21,615 bases of DNA from Methanobrevibacter sp. (GTDB lineage: Archaea; Methanobacteriota; Methanobacteria; Methanobacteriales; Methanobacteriaceae). The stretch is taken from assembly GCA_009777005.1 (NCBI GenBank), contig WRMT01000009.1:1-21615 (forward strand). Reading direction: 5' to 3'. Below are positions 1 through 9,069 of the stretch, in pieces. Numbering within the stretch: the first letter of the stretch is position 1; every line of letters begins with the position of its first letter. A model generated the notes under the pieces. That model did no database searches. It was not told where the DNA came from and worked only from the letters and a program-made list of their open reading frames with translations. A program made the translations under genes and the position numbers.

Positions 1-127
1 TATTATAAATATAAATGAGTATAATTAATTATTTTTGATACTAATAAAAATAAGATTAATAAAAATGAAATAAATAAAAAAACCTGTGCAAAAGAAATTA
101 ATAAAAATATTATATAGTCGCACACCA

Positions 128-190
128 AATTTTTGGCACAAGAATTATTAATTTATATATAAATAATGAGAAAATTTAGTGCCAAAAATT
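128..190. repeat. Inverted repeat with 12-bp perfect arms
   Basis: AATTTTTGGCAC at 128-139 is exactly complementary to GTGCCAAAAATT at 179-190. The interior (about 143-166) is itself partly self-complementary (ATTATT...AATAAT), so the whole 63 bp could fold as one hairpin. No gene can be tied to it. It could be a small MITE-like repeat or a hairpin in a transcript entering from outside the window. Confidence 0.6.
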
Positions 191-222
191 AAGTTTCGTA
201 GTATAATTTTATAAATGATATT

Positions 223-501
223 TTAGTAAAAATTAAAGTCTCTCATTAAAACAGTTGAAATATCAAAAACGGTTTGAATCACACAGATTATGAAGGTAGT
301 CAGATATTTGAAACCAAATTTCTCAATATTTATCCCATGGGGTCTTGATTTCGACTCCTTTTTTTAAGTAAAAGTGATTTCGATCCATAAAAAACAGAGT
401 AATGAATGATTTATAGTAATATTGTAATAGTCATTTTTAAAATTGAATTCAACCATTTAAAGCATCATAACCTTTCTAAATAGAGTAATTATTTCATCCA
501 A
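223..501 (-). pseudogene. Decayed HEPN-domain (HepT-like) gene
   Basis: Reading the minus strand in shifting frames recovers a degraded HEPN-type protein. LDEIITLFRKV begins at 501 and overlaps the stop of the nucleotidyltransferase remnant. A second frame gives GYDALNG, a third gives FKNDYYNITINHS, and a fourth gives HYSVFYGSKSLLLKK followed by VEIKT. The order and motifs match the usual HEPN pattern of a KA-rich first helix, then (A)YYAMFYAAKALLLKKG, then a KTH-like turn. At least three frame changes and several stops show it is not functional. HEPN/MNT pairs are known toxin-antitoxin modules in which HepT is the RNase toxin. The assignment rests on reconstruction by eye. The 3' end at 223 is the first stop after the last HEPN-like frame. 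Confidence 0.55.
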
Positions 502-833
502 TGACAATGCCCTCCTTATTAACTGTTGAAAAGTAAGAAAAATCTTTATATTTTTTGTAATAATCAAAGGGGATTGTTTTAAGAAATATATTCCATGTGT
601 ATATACAATGTCCATGACCTTAGTATAAACATCATCTTTAATTTCAAATTTATCATTCTTTTTTTTAGTGATAATGAGTATATCTATATCTGAATCTGTT
701 GTATCTTCACCCCTAGCTACAGAACCAAATAATATGATTTTTTCAATTCAAGGTGATTTATGATGGCAAAATCAATAGCTAATTGTTTTTTATCTAAGAT
801 ATACTCATTCCTATTTAAACCTTTTAATAATAA
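494..833 (-). pseudogene. Frameshifted minimal nucleotidyltransferase (MntA-like)
   Basis: The minus strand encodes GSVARGEDTTDSDIDIL at about 676-726, the GS(X)nDxD signature of pol-beta-type minimal nucleotidyltransferases. It continues in frame to a TGA at 494-496, ending ...NKEGIVIG as is typical of this family. The upstream half (NRNEYILDKKQLAIDFAIINHLE, about 747-815) is in another frame. One base is missing near 741-752 in an A-rich run, and no ATG, GTG or TTG begins the upstream frame. In intact modules MntA adds AMP to the HEPN toxin HepT and neutralises it; here the partner remnant follows immediately with the start/stop overlap preserved. A single assembly error could explain this frameshift alone, but the damage in the HEPN partner argues for real decay. 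Confidence 0.75.
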
Positions 834-1812
834 TTATAACTTTATTATTTAATATGATTAATCTTATCAACTAGAAATCAATCATTTAACACTTGATTCA
901 TTTAAATTTTCAATAAAGAACATACTTTTTTAGAATATAGCTATACAACATATTACTTAAAAAATTTTGTTTAATAATTTTATTAAGGAAATGATATAAA
1001 TAATTATTGGAAAAATGTTTAATTATATATAAAATTTATTTAAAAAGATATTTTTATAAATAAAAACTTCATTTAAAAAAATAAAAAAAAACTTCGTTTT
1101 TAAACTTTGAAAAATCTTTGATTATTCAATGTTAGAAAAACTTCAATTTTCTAAACTTATAAAAATAAAAAATTTTATAAATAAAAAAGATTTCAAAATA
1201 TTTTCAACATGAAAATTATATTACATTGAGAGAAATAATGTGATGGAAAAAACTGAAATATTTCACACATCATAAGGACTAAAAATAATGAATAATAATT
1301 TTACTCTTTTTAAAATAAAAATAAATTTATTATATCATTTGAAAAAATGATAAGCTTAGCTTTCTTAGAAAATTAGCAAGATTAGCTAATAAACATCTTA
1401 GGAAAATATTTGCTAAAAGAAATAGCTAGGTAAAAAAAGACTAATCCATCAAAAAAAGGCAGTACAATATCCCATATAACCATGCAAAAATAAAAATAGC
1501 TATTTGAATAATCCCTTCATTTTTTAAAACAATTTATATCACTAAATTTTTATAGTTGAAGAAGTAGCCATAACGAAAAATAGATAAAAAATAACTTAAG
1601 GGATATATGTTGAAATTAAAAAATAATAATTTTAATAGTATTTCACATAGTTTTAAATGAAATTAAATTTACTTTATGAAAATCAAGTCAGTTTCACTTC
1701 AAACAAGCCAAATAAATAATATCATTTTTTTTCCATGAAAATCAAAGTTTATTAAGTATTAAATATATTTCTTTTATCCTATATAAAGGTATGTCTTGAA
1801 TCAAACAAAAAC
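834..1812. other. AT-rich stretch without a supported gene
   Basis: I find no ORF with recognisable content. The stretch has low-complexity A/T runs. A CTTC-containing motif recurs three times between about 1064 and 1160. A short hydrophobic reading frame on the minus strand at 1441-1523 is too short to call. Confidence 0.5.
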
Positions 1813-1861
1813 ATTTATATCGAAATGTAGACATAATATTATCGTGGAAAAATTTTTTCCA
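1813..1861 (+). promoter_or_regulatory. Promoter-like element with 17-bp palindrome at predicted start site
   Basis: ATTTATAT (1813-1820), preceded by AAAAAC, fits an archaeal BRE/TATA box. About 25 bp downstream lies the perfect palindrome TGGAAAAATTTTTTCCA (1845-1861), where transcription would be expected to start. Bases 1813-1844 are repeated at 14309-14340 with four mismatches. No ORF follows closely, so the product may be non-coding or the gene may be lost. Confidence 0.5.
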
Positions 1862-1943
1862 TAGAGATACTAGTAAAAATTATAGTGTACTGGAGAATGT
1901 TTAAAAATAAATGTTTAATCAAATCTTTAAAATTGAAAAAATT

Positions 1944-1975
1944 GAAAATAATTTTTGATTATTTTCATTATTTTT
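1944..1975 (+). terminator. Hairpin plus T-tract
   Basis: GAAAATAAT (1944-1952) and ATTATTTTC (1958-1966) form a perfect 9-bp stem with a 5-nt loop, followed by ATTATTTTT. It lies about 100 nt after the start site predicted for the 1813 promoter and could end a short transcript. Confidence 0.4.
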
Positions 1976-2251
1976 AATAAAAAAACAGACACTATAAAAC
2001 TATTAATTCTAGAAACTAAAGCTACAGAACTATTAAAAACAAATAATAAATAGTTAATATTCATTAAACATTTAAAACAAGTAAGAGGGGCTGCAACTAA
2101 AAAAAACATGTCACGCACAACAGTATTCTTAATATACAACCCCATTTTATTATATGATAATAGGTATTATTTATATTTTTTATTATATGATATCAAATTC
2201 AAAAGATCATTCATTAATCAAAGAACCTCTATTTTTTTAAATATTTCCACA

Positions 2252-2319
2252 ACTGAAAGTTTAAAACAGAATAAAAGATTAGATAATTCTAAAATTTTAT
2301 CTCTGAATCAACTTTCAGT
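2252..2319. repeat. Nested dyad upstream of the small beta-helix gene
   Basis: ACTGAAAGTT (2252-2261) pairs with AACTTTCAGT (2310-2319). Inside it AGATAA (2281-2286) pairs with TTATCT (2297-2302). It ends about 50 bp before the start of the gene at 2370, so it could be an operator or a leader hairpin. Its role is not shown. Confidence 0.45.
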
Positions 2320-2369
2320 GTTTTAATCAATTTTTGCGTCTAAAGACGGGAAAATTAAGGAGATTAAAT

Positions 2370-3464
2370 ATGAATAATGTGAAAAAACTATTATTGTATA
2401 GTTTCCTAGTGATAGGATTACTTTCAATAATAAGTAGTGCCTCAGCAGCCAATGTTGTTGACACTATGAATAATGCAGAAATTCAAAATGTTATTGATAC
2501 TACTAATGATACTACAGTTTTCTTTACTCCTGGTACTTATCAGGATATTAGTTTAACTATTAATAAAACTTTGAATTTGCAGGGAAATGGATCCACACTT
2601 AATTTTAATAGTGGTACTCCAATAGTTTTAAATGTAATTAGCACCACCAACGTGGTAATAAACAATTTCACAATAAATAGTGGAAGAGCCATTGTTGTTA
2701 ATAGTACTAATAACATTAATATAACCAACAATGTTATTAACATGGGAACTGATAATGACGCTATAAGTCTCACAAGTGTTAATACTGCATTAATACAAAA
2801 CAATGAGCTTAATGGAAATGCATTTATTATTCAGGCTCGTGATGGAATAGGTATCGTGAACTCCTCTGATGTCACCATCTCTAACAATGATATTTTTTCC
2901 TTCTACCGCAATGGAATTTCTCTTGCGGCAGGATTCATGGGAGTAAATAGTGCCACTTCCAATATAGTTATTAATGATAATATTATTTACAATATTGGAC
3001 CAGGACCAGAAGAAGAAGGGCAAGGTATATTCTTTGGTGGTGGAGTCACTGGAGTAACTATATCAAATAATTATATATGTAATGTAAGTGGCAATGGGAT
3101 TAACATTGCTCGCTCTACTGTTGATATTTTAATAGATAATAATACCATAATTGACTGTATAGTTGGTGTACGTGTTGAAGAAGGCAACACCTTCCACAAT
3201 GCATCATCACCAACTGTAATAGAAAATGTTACAATAACCAACAATTTCTTTTATGGAAATGTTGTTGCTATTCTATTAGTTAATGTGGTTAATTCAACTG
3301 GTAGTTTCTCTATTAGTAATAATAATTTTGTGAATAATGTTAATAACATTACAAATATCACAGTCCCTCTTGAAGAAACAAGTGCAGAGGTTAATAACCT
3401 TTGGTCTGTAATTAAAAACTTTGTTAGTAAAATAATTTCATTTTTATGGAAATTATTTAAATAA
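2370..3464 (+). CDS. Secreted beta-helix (adhesin-like) protein, no anchor
   Basis: A 364-residue protein predicted to be exported and to fold as a right-handed parallel beta-helix. I chose ATG 2370 because AAGGAGA at 2357-2363 sits 6 nt upstream and because it begins a clean signal peptide: MNNVKK, a hydrophobic core, then ...SSASA with cleavage likely before residue 28. An upstream TTG at 2334 would add 12 residues and bury the ribosome binding site. Residues about 40-330 are Asn/Ile/Thr-rich, with the NN.I.... rhythm of NosD/pectate-lyase-type coils. The C-terminus (about 341-364, NNLWSVIKNFVSKIISFLWK) is an amphipathic, Trp-containing helix rather than a transmembrane anchor with a charged tail. 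Many N-x-S/T sequons are present. Ligand and function are unknown. It is followed by the giant adhesin on the same strand after 211 bp, probably a separate transcript given the T-tracts in between. Confidence 0.8.
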   Translation: MNNVKKLLLYSFLVIGLLSIISSASAANVVDTMNNAEIQNVIDTTNDTTVFFTPGTYQDISLTINKTLNLQGNGSTLNFNSGTPIVLNVISTTNVVINNFTINSGRAIVVNSTNNINITNNVINMGTDNDAISLTSVNTALIQNNELNGNAFIIQARDGIGIVNSSDVTISNNDIFSFYRNGISLAAGFMGVNSATSNIVINDNIIYNIGPGPEEEGQGIFFGGGVTGVTISNNYICNVSGNGINIARSTVDILIDNNTIIDCIVGVRVEEGNTFHNASSPTVIENVTITNNFFYGNVVAILLVNVVNSTGSFSISNNNFVNNVNNITNITVPLEETSAEVNNLWSVIKNFVSKIISFLWKLFK

Positions 3465-3490
3465 AAATAGTTTTCATGAATTATTATTAA

Positions 3491-3511
3491 TTTACTTTTT
3501 TCTTTTTTTTT
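3491..3511 (+). terminator. Oligo-T termination region
   Basis: Closely spaced T-tracts (TTTACTTTTTTCTTTTTTTT) begin about 27 nt after the stop at 3464. Archaeal RNA polymerase terminates at such runs. Confidence 0.45.
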
Positions 3512-3675
3512 ACAAATCGAGTAAGTGACATGATTTAAAAAATGAAAAATTAAATAATTTTGAAAAAAGGTTATTTAATTCCTATTTTTAAAAAATAATT
3601 AATTTTAAACTATACAATAATCATGATAAGCCCTCAATTTGTAACATTTCAATAAAATCAAAAAAAGGTGTTAAA

Positions 3676-6600
3676 TTGAGAACGATAAGCATTAAAATTG
3701 TCTTATTTATGTGTTTTTTATTGTTTTTGTCATGTCTTAGTACTGTTAGTGCTAAAGATTTTACTCAAACAACTACCTCGAAAGATGTGCAAGATTTCAT
3801 TGATAATACTACTACTCAAGACAATATTGTTAATTTACAAACAGGAAACTATTCTTTGAAAGAATTGAATATAAATCGTAATTTAACTATACGAGCATCA
3901 AATGATAGTGCAATTGTTAATATTAAAGGTGATGGTACGAGTACTTTATTTAATGTTAAAAGTCAAGGAGTTATTATTCAAAATTTGAATATTATAGATT
4001 TTGGTGTAGCAATTAATTCAAGTTCTGATAAATTGACTGTTAAAAACAATAAAATAACACATACTCATATTATGAATAATACCACAGGAGTGATAATAAC
4101 TAATAGTGATAATGTGATAGAAAACAATCTGATTAACACAACAAAGGATTCTATTGTTTTAAATATTGGATCATTCTCTAATAATATAAGTACTAATATT
4201 ATCAAAAACAACACAATAATCTCATGGCAAACATATGCCATATATTCTAATACAACTGGAAACATAGAAAACTTATATATTGAAGATAACTATTTAAAAA
4301 GTACTGGCTATACTGTTATTTTCATAACTTGTGAAAACATTACAAACTTCGATTTTAAAAACAATATTGTTCGTTCAGAAAGTGAAGATTCCTCTAAAAC
4401 CATAATTGATATAAAATTCCAATACAATGTAGAAAACATGGAAATAATCAATAATGATATTCATTCTAACTGGACAGTAACTGGCATAACAATAACTACA
4501 AGTAACCTTTCAATAATCTCTAACATGAAAAACATAAATATCAAAGATAACATTATTTATGCTGCTTCAGGTTCAATAGTTTTATCTCCAACTGGAACAA
4601 TAGAAAATATTAATTTGACTAACAATACTCTTACAAAGACTCATAGTGATAGAAATTACCTTGTTACTATCCATGGAGAATATATTTCAAATTTCAATAT
4701 TATTGGAAACGATTTAAAAGGATCTACTATTTTTTTCACTGTTGCAAAAGGAAATTTTACAGTAGAAAACAACAAGTTCTTAGAGGAATATGGTGTTTTA
4801 AGATATGGTATAGAAGGAACTATAGATAATGATATTATTACAAATATTTTAATAAACAATAATACAGGAACTTTTCCAAGTGATAGTTTTTATTGTGGAT
4901 TTCTAAATATTACTATAAATGGCGATTTAAATAATCTCATAATTACCAATAATAATATTACTGGAGTTTTTGGACGTATTTCTGCAAACAATGGATTAAT
5001 AAATAGAATATTCGTGATAAACAATACTGGCGAATCTCTACTTTTAAATATATATTCAAATGCTACCGATATTCAAATTTCTAACAACATATTAAAATTT
5101 TTGGAATATATTGGAGGAACTTTGGATAATGCAGAAGTTTACATAACAAACAATACCTTATTGGATGGATTCTACTCAGGGTCACGTTTTTATGAAGGAA
5201 TTAGGTTTTCTGTATCTGAAATGAATAATTCAAAACTTTTCATAATAAACAACTCATTAAATGGCAATATAAATGTATCTGGAATTACAATAGATAATTC
5301 AGAAATTTCCATAAAAGACAATATATTCCCTGATTCTTATCAAATATCAGTATCCGGAAGTCCAATAGATAACTCAAAAGTTAACATAACTAACAATGTT
5401 TTCAATGACCCTCATCAAACATCTACAATATCTGTTTCTGGGAATTCCAGTAGTTCTGATGTTTTCACAGAACCTCCTTTGAGAATAACAGATCCTAATA
5501 TATTACATACTCCACCTAATGTTAATTTAACTGGTGATGTAGACTATAACAATTATACAATAATTGTCAATGATACTGGTTTTGAATCTATAATTTATAT
5601 AGATGGCGTTACATTAGACTCCTTAAATATTACAGTACATGCTAATTGTAAAGCACAGATTACTATAATTAATTCTAATATTACATCTTTAACTATCACA
5701 GTTAATTCTGATAGTGAAACAGATATTATAGTTAATAATTCCAATTTCGCATCTTTTACTCTCAATGATAATTCCAACCAATCCCATATAACTATAACCA
5801 ATAATAATATCTCAAGATTGAATCTTAACTTTAATTCTAATACTCCTAATGCATATATAGTTGAAAATAATATTAATTTAAATGGTACAATATTTGCATT
5901 TGGAGGCATAGTTAATTGCATCAACCTTACTTTCAAAAATAACACTATAACTGGCGATAGAGGAATTGTAATAACCAGTGCTTTTGGTACTGCTGCTACA
6001 GTGAACAATTTAAATATATCAACTAATAATATTAATGTTTCTGAAGCAGGTATTATAATAGATAATAGACTTAATATTTATCCTAATGAAAATGGCGGTG
6101 CTTTAACTTTAAATAATTTTATTATTGAAAATAATATAATAAATAGTGGTAATGGCATCCAGTTAAGACCTACTTTTAGTAGTAATGTGATGAGTATTAC
6201 AATTACAAATCTTTTGATTATAAATAATTTTATAAATGCTTCAGTTAATGGGATATATTACCAAGGAAGTACTATAACAAATCAGACAATTGAAAATAAT
6301 ATTATTTATGCCAATGGAGAGGGTATTTATTACAGTTTTGCTTCAACCATTACAGGTTTTGTTGACATTTTAAGTAATGATATTAAAGTTGTCAATGGTA
6401 ATGGAATCATTTTCACAACTAATGCATATAGTGCTGTAACAATAAATAACATTACTATTAAGTATAATGATATTAAAACAACCCATGGTAATGGTATCGA
6501 ATTCACATTTTCTCAAATGGCTCTTATATTCGGTGTAACAATAAATAACCTCATCATTAATTATAATAGTATTGTTGCTGGTGGTACTCGTCTTTTAGCT

Positions 6601-8943
6601 TTGAGTATAGTTCCTACAGTAATTGACATTGATTATAACTGGTGGGGTCATAGTAACATCTCAACTATTGAAACCAAATTCAGCTCAGCAAGTATTTTTG
6701 CTAAATTAGATAAATACTATAATGTTAGCTTAGATAATAGTAGTGCTTCTGGTGTTGGTGACTTTGTCTATACTCGTATTACCTTAAATGATGGTACTGA
6801 TTTACATCTTAATGAATTACCTGATTTTTATGTAACTATCAATAATAACGGCAAAATTGAGAATGTTCTTGCTAAAGATGGTAGAATAGAAATATTACCT
6901 ACTCCTGGAATTTACACAATTGGATATAATAGTGATGAGTCTGATTCAAAGGTTACTTTTAATATTGCTAGTAAAGGAAATACTTCTATTAATTATATTA
7001 CCAACATAGATAGGGCAACTGATAAATTAACCGTGTATGCAATACTTCAAAATGCTAATGGTGTGGGACTTGCAGGTAAACTACTATTCTTTGAAATAGA
7101 TGGAAAATTTTTCAATAGGACAACTGATAATAATGGTTTAGCTATTGTTGAATTTGATATTTCAGAATATCATGATATTTCTCTAAAAATAACTTTTAAT
7201 GAGGACAATGATTACCTTGAAACCAGCATTAGTACAATTATTAGTGTTGATTCATTTCTCACTGATAATGAACGTATTCAACAGTTGATTGATTTTACTC
7301 CTGAAGGAGGCATACTTAATCTTACTGGTAATTATACTGATTTACATCTTATTATTAGTAAATCCATAACTATTTATGGAGGTAAAATTGTAAGTTCCCT
7401 TAATAGCCCTATATTTAGCATAACTGGTTCAAATGTTACTTTAATCGGTTTTGAGTTAAGTATTCCAAATGGAGTAGCTATTGATATAAAAGATGGTGCT
7501 TCAAATGTTAAAATACTTAACAATCATATTCGTGATTCTCAAGTAGGAGTAATTGTTAACAATGCTTTACATGTAGATATACTAAATAATGAATTTATTA
7601 GATGTAGAGATGGTATTGATTTAAGAGGTAAAGGAGATATAGATTATATAACAATTCAAGACAATTTTATTAGTGGTAGAGGTACAAGTGGTCCTAGTAC
7701 CGTTGGAGATAGATATGGTGGAGATGGAAATGGCATTATAATTGATGCCAATATTCCTAACTTACTCATAACTAGGAATACAATTACCAATAATGCCCAT
7801 GGTATAATTCTTGATGATGGTTTAGGAAATGGTCCAGTGAACCTGTTTAATAGTGTTTACTCTAACATATTAACTGGTAATAATCATGGACTTGAAGCTA
7901 CTGGTACTGCTAGAAGCATTCCTGATCCATTAACATTAGGTGCAAATTGGTATGGTGGACTTAGCGATAGTTTCACATGTGCAAGACTTAGTAACTCAAT
8001 ACCAATCTTAGTAGAGTTAATAAGTGTAGATGATCAAGGAAATGTCTTAGTTTACTTCTACTACATAGATCCTACAACTGGTGCAATTGTTTATGTAACA
8101 GATTTACCTGATATTCCTGTTGAATTCAGCTTAAATGGTTATGGTCGAGATTTAGTTTATCCTCAAAATGGAATAGCTGCTTTTGATTATACAACAAGAG
8201 TATTTTCCAATGCTGGTATAGGTGTAACTATTTATGCTTATGTAGGTGCATTCGGTATACTACCTAGACCACCATTAAATGTTACTTTAACTAGTGAAGA
8301 GATAATGGCAGGAATTGGACGATCCATGCAACGTGGAGAGAGAAACCCTGATGGTTCTTGGGTTACACCAGATAATAATCAAACTGGTGGAACTGATACT
8401 GGTAATAACTCTAGTTCAGGTAATGGAACTGGAACTGGAACCGGAAATGGTACTGGTATTGGTGCTGGTACTGGATCAGGATCTGGTTTAGGTAATGGAA
8501 CTGGAAATGGTTCTGGAATAGGATCAGGTTTTGGCTATGGTTTAGGTTCTGGAACTGGTTTTGGAATGGGAACTGGCTCTGATTCTGGAACTGGTTTAGG
8601 AATTAATACAGGCACAACATCTAATCCTGGAACTAACCCTAATACTGATAAAGGTCAAGGTTATCAAGGACCTCAAGTAGCTCAAGCTGGAATTACTAAT
8701 GTTGCTGCAGCTAATGTTGCTGCAACTAATAGTGGCGGTAGTGATATTGGTGGTGAATCTGGTGAAGCTAGTGAATCATCTGGAGATAATCCTGATGCTT
8801 ATGAGATTACACCAAAAGACCCAACACAAAATACAGACAATAACTCTTTATTGATAACAGCTATTGTAATATTCTCTATACTACTACTATTGGGAATCGG
8901 AATTAAAAGAGGTGCTCTATCAAGTCTATTTAAAAAACAATAA
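3676..8943 (+). CDS. Giant membrane-anchored adhesin-like beta-helix protein
   Basis: A 1755-residue surface protein of the adhesin-like type common in Methanobrevibacter. The start is TTG 3676, 5 nt after GGTG (3667-3670). Residues 1-26 are a signal peptide ending TVSA. Residues about 30-985 are a very long Asn-rich beta-helix, closed by NWWG (about 990). A module with an LPD...NG pattern follows (about 1029-1105), then an Ig-like domain (about 1110-1190), then a second, shorter beta-helix (about 1194-1420) closed by NWYGG (about 1424). A second LPD...NG module spans about 1455-1540. Residues about 1568-1655 are a Gly/Thr/Ser/Asn-rich linker that could cross the pseudomurein wall. A hydrophobic segment (about 1725-1743) followed by KRGALSSLFKKQ anchors it in the membrane. 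Sequons are numerous. The receptor is unknown. A decayed copy of its C-terminus lies at about 10880-11088. Confidence 0.88.
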   Translation: MRTISIKIVLFMCFLLFLSCLSTVSAKDFTQTTTSKDVQDFIDNTTTQDNIVNLQTGNYSLKELNINRNLTIRASNDSAIVNIKGDGTSTLFNVKSQGVIIQNLNIIDFGVAINSSSDKLTVKNNKITHTHIMNNTTGVIITNSDNVIENNLINTTKDSIVLNIGSFSNNISTNIIKNNTIISWQTYAIYSNTTGNIENLYIEDNYLKSTGYTVIFITCENITNFDFKNNIVRSESEDSSKTIIDIKFQYNVENMEIINNDIHSNWTVTGITITTSNLSIISNMKNINIKDNIIYAASGSIVLSPTGTIENINLTNNTLTKTHSDRNYLVTIHGEYISNFNIIGNDLKGSTIFFTVAKGNFTVENNKFLEEYGVLRYGIEGTIDNDIITNILINNNTGTFPSDSFYCGFLNITINGDLNNLIITNNNITGVFGRISANNGLINRIFVINNTGESLLLNIYSNATDIQISNNILKFLEYIGGTLDNAEVYITNNTLLDGFYSGSRFYEGIRFSVSEMNNSKLFIINNSLNGNINVSGITIDNSEISIKDNIFPDSYQISVSGSPIDNSKVNITNNVFNDPHQTSTISVSGNSSSSDVFTEPPLRITDPNILHTPPNVNLTGDVDYNNYTIIVNDTGFESIIYIDGVTLDSLNITVHANCKAQITIINSNITSLTITVNSDSETDIIVNNSNFASFTLNDNSNQSHITITNNNISRLNLNFNSNTPNAYIVENNINLNGTIFAFGGIVNCINLTFKNNTITGDRGIVITSAFGTAATVNNLNISTNNINVSEAGIIIDNRLNIYPNENGGALTLNNFIIENNIINSGNGIQLRPTFSSNVMSITITNLLIINNFINASVNGIYYQGSTITNQTIENNIIYANGEGIYYSFASTITGFVDILSNDIKVVNGNGIIFTTNAYSAVTINNITIKYNDIKTTHGNGIEFTFSQMALIFGVTINNLIINYNSIVAGGTRLLALSIVPTVIDIDYNWWGHSNISTIETKFSSASIFAKLDKYYNVSLDNSSASGVGDFVYTRITLNDGTDLHLNELPDFYVTINNNGKIENVLAKDGRIEILPTPGIYTIGYNSDESDSKVTFNIASKGNTSINYITNIDRATDKLTVYAILQNANGVGLAGKLLFFEIDGKFFNRTTDNNGLAIVEFDISEYHDISLKITFNEDNDYLETSISTIISVDSFLTDNERIQQLIDFTPEGGILNLTGNYTDLHLIISKSITIYGGKIVSSLNSPIFSITGSNVTLIGFELSIPNGVAIDIKDGASNVKILNNHIRDSQVGVIVNNALHVDILNNEFIRCRDGIDLRGKGDIDYITIQDNFISGRGTSGPSTVGDRYGGDGNGIIIDANIPNLLITRNTITNNAHGIILDDGLGNGPVNLFNSVYSNILTGNNHGLEATGTARSIPDPLTLGANWYGGLSDSFTCARLSNSIPILVELISVDDQGNVLVYFYYIDPTTGAIVYVTDLPDIPVEFSLNGYGRDLVYPQNGIAAFDYTTRVFSNAGIGVTIYAYVGAFGILPRPPLNVTLTSEEIMAGIGRSMQRGERNPDGSWVTPDNNQTGGTDTGNNSSSGNGTGTGTGNGTGIGAGTGSGSGLGNGTGNGSGIGSGFGYGLGSGTGFGMGTGSDSGTGLGINTGTTSNPGTNPNTDKGQGYQGPQVAQAGITNVAAANVAATNSGGSDIGGESGEASESSGDNPDAYEITPKDPTQNTDNNSLLITAIVIFSILLLLGIGIKRGALSSLFKKQ
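8380..8640 (+). repeat. Gly-Thr/Ser/Asn-rich coding repeat (linker)
   Basis: The coding sequence degenerates into short repeats of GG(A/T)ACTGG-type units encoding GTGTGNGTGIG-like sequence. It acts as the flexible linker between the ectodomain and the membrane anchor, and is a likely site of slippage length variation. Confidence 0.7.
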
Positions 8944-8953
8944 AATTTTTAAT

Positions 8954-9062
8954 ATGAGATTGTAAAAAAAATGGAGTTTAAATTAAAAGCATCCCTTTTA
9001 TTTTTTAAATAGCTTTTAAAAAAATTCCATTAATAAATTTACAATCTCATTCTTTTTTTTTT
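8954..9062. terminator. Long nested hairpin terminator
   Basis: ATGAGATTGTAAA (8954-8966) is exactly complementary to TTTACAATCTCAT (9038-9050). An inner stem pairs TAAAAGC (8984-8990) with GCTTTTA (9012-9018), and ATGGA with TCCAT between them. A run of T residues follows at 9051-9062. It lies 10 nt after the adhesin stop, so it is a convincing transcription terminator, unusually long for an archaeon. Confidence 0.65.
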
Positions 9063-9069
9063 AAAATAA

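Noticed and set aside
1441..1523. Hydrophobic minus-strand reading frame (IIQIAIFIFAWLYGILYCLF) as a membrane-protein remnant
   Set aside because: Only about 27 codons, no start, no family motif, and neighbouring frames give nothing. AT-rich DNA yields such stretches by chance.
2070..2100. Locally GC-richer AAGAGGGGCTGCAAC as a tRNA fragment or attachment site
   Set aside because: No cloverleaf arms or direct repeat elsewhere in the window support it.
1927..2326. Two overlapping 72-residue ORFs on opposite strands
   Set aside because: Both are compositionally AT-driven, without ribosome binding sites or recognisable content, and overlap hairpins.
2334..2369. TTG 2334 as start of the small beta-helix protein
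   Set aside because: It would place the AAGGAGA ribosome binding site inside the gene and put a charged extension before the signal peptide.
5595..6008. 137-residue minus-strand ORF inside the adhesin gene
   Set aside because: It is the antisense shadow of Asn/Ile/Thr-rich repeats in the real gene.
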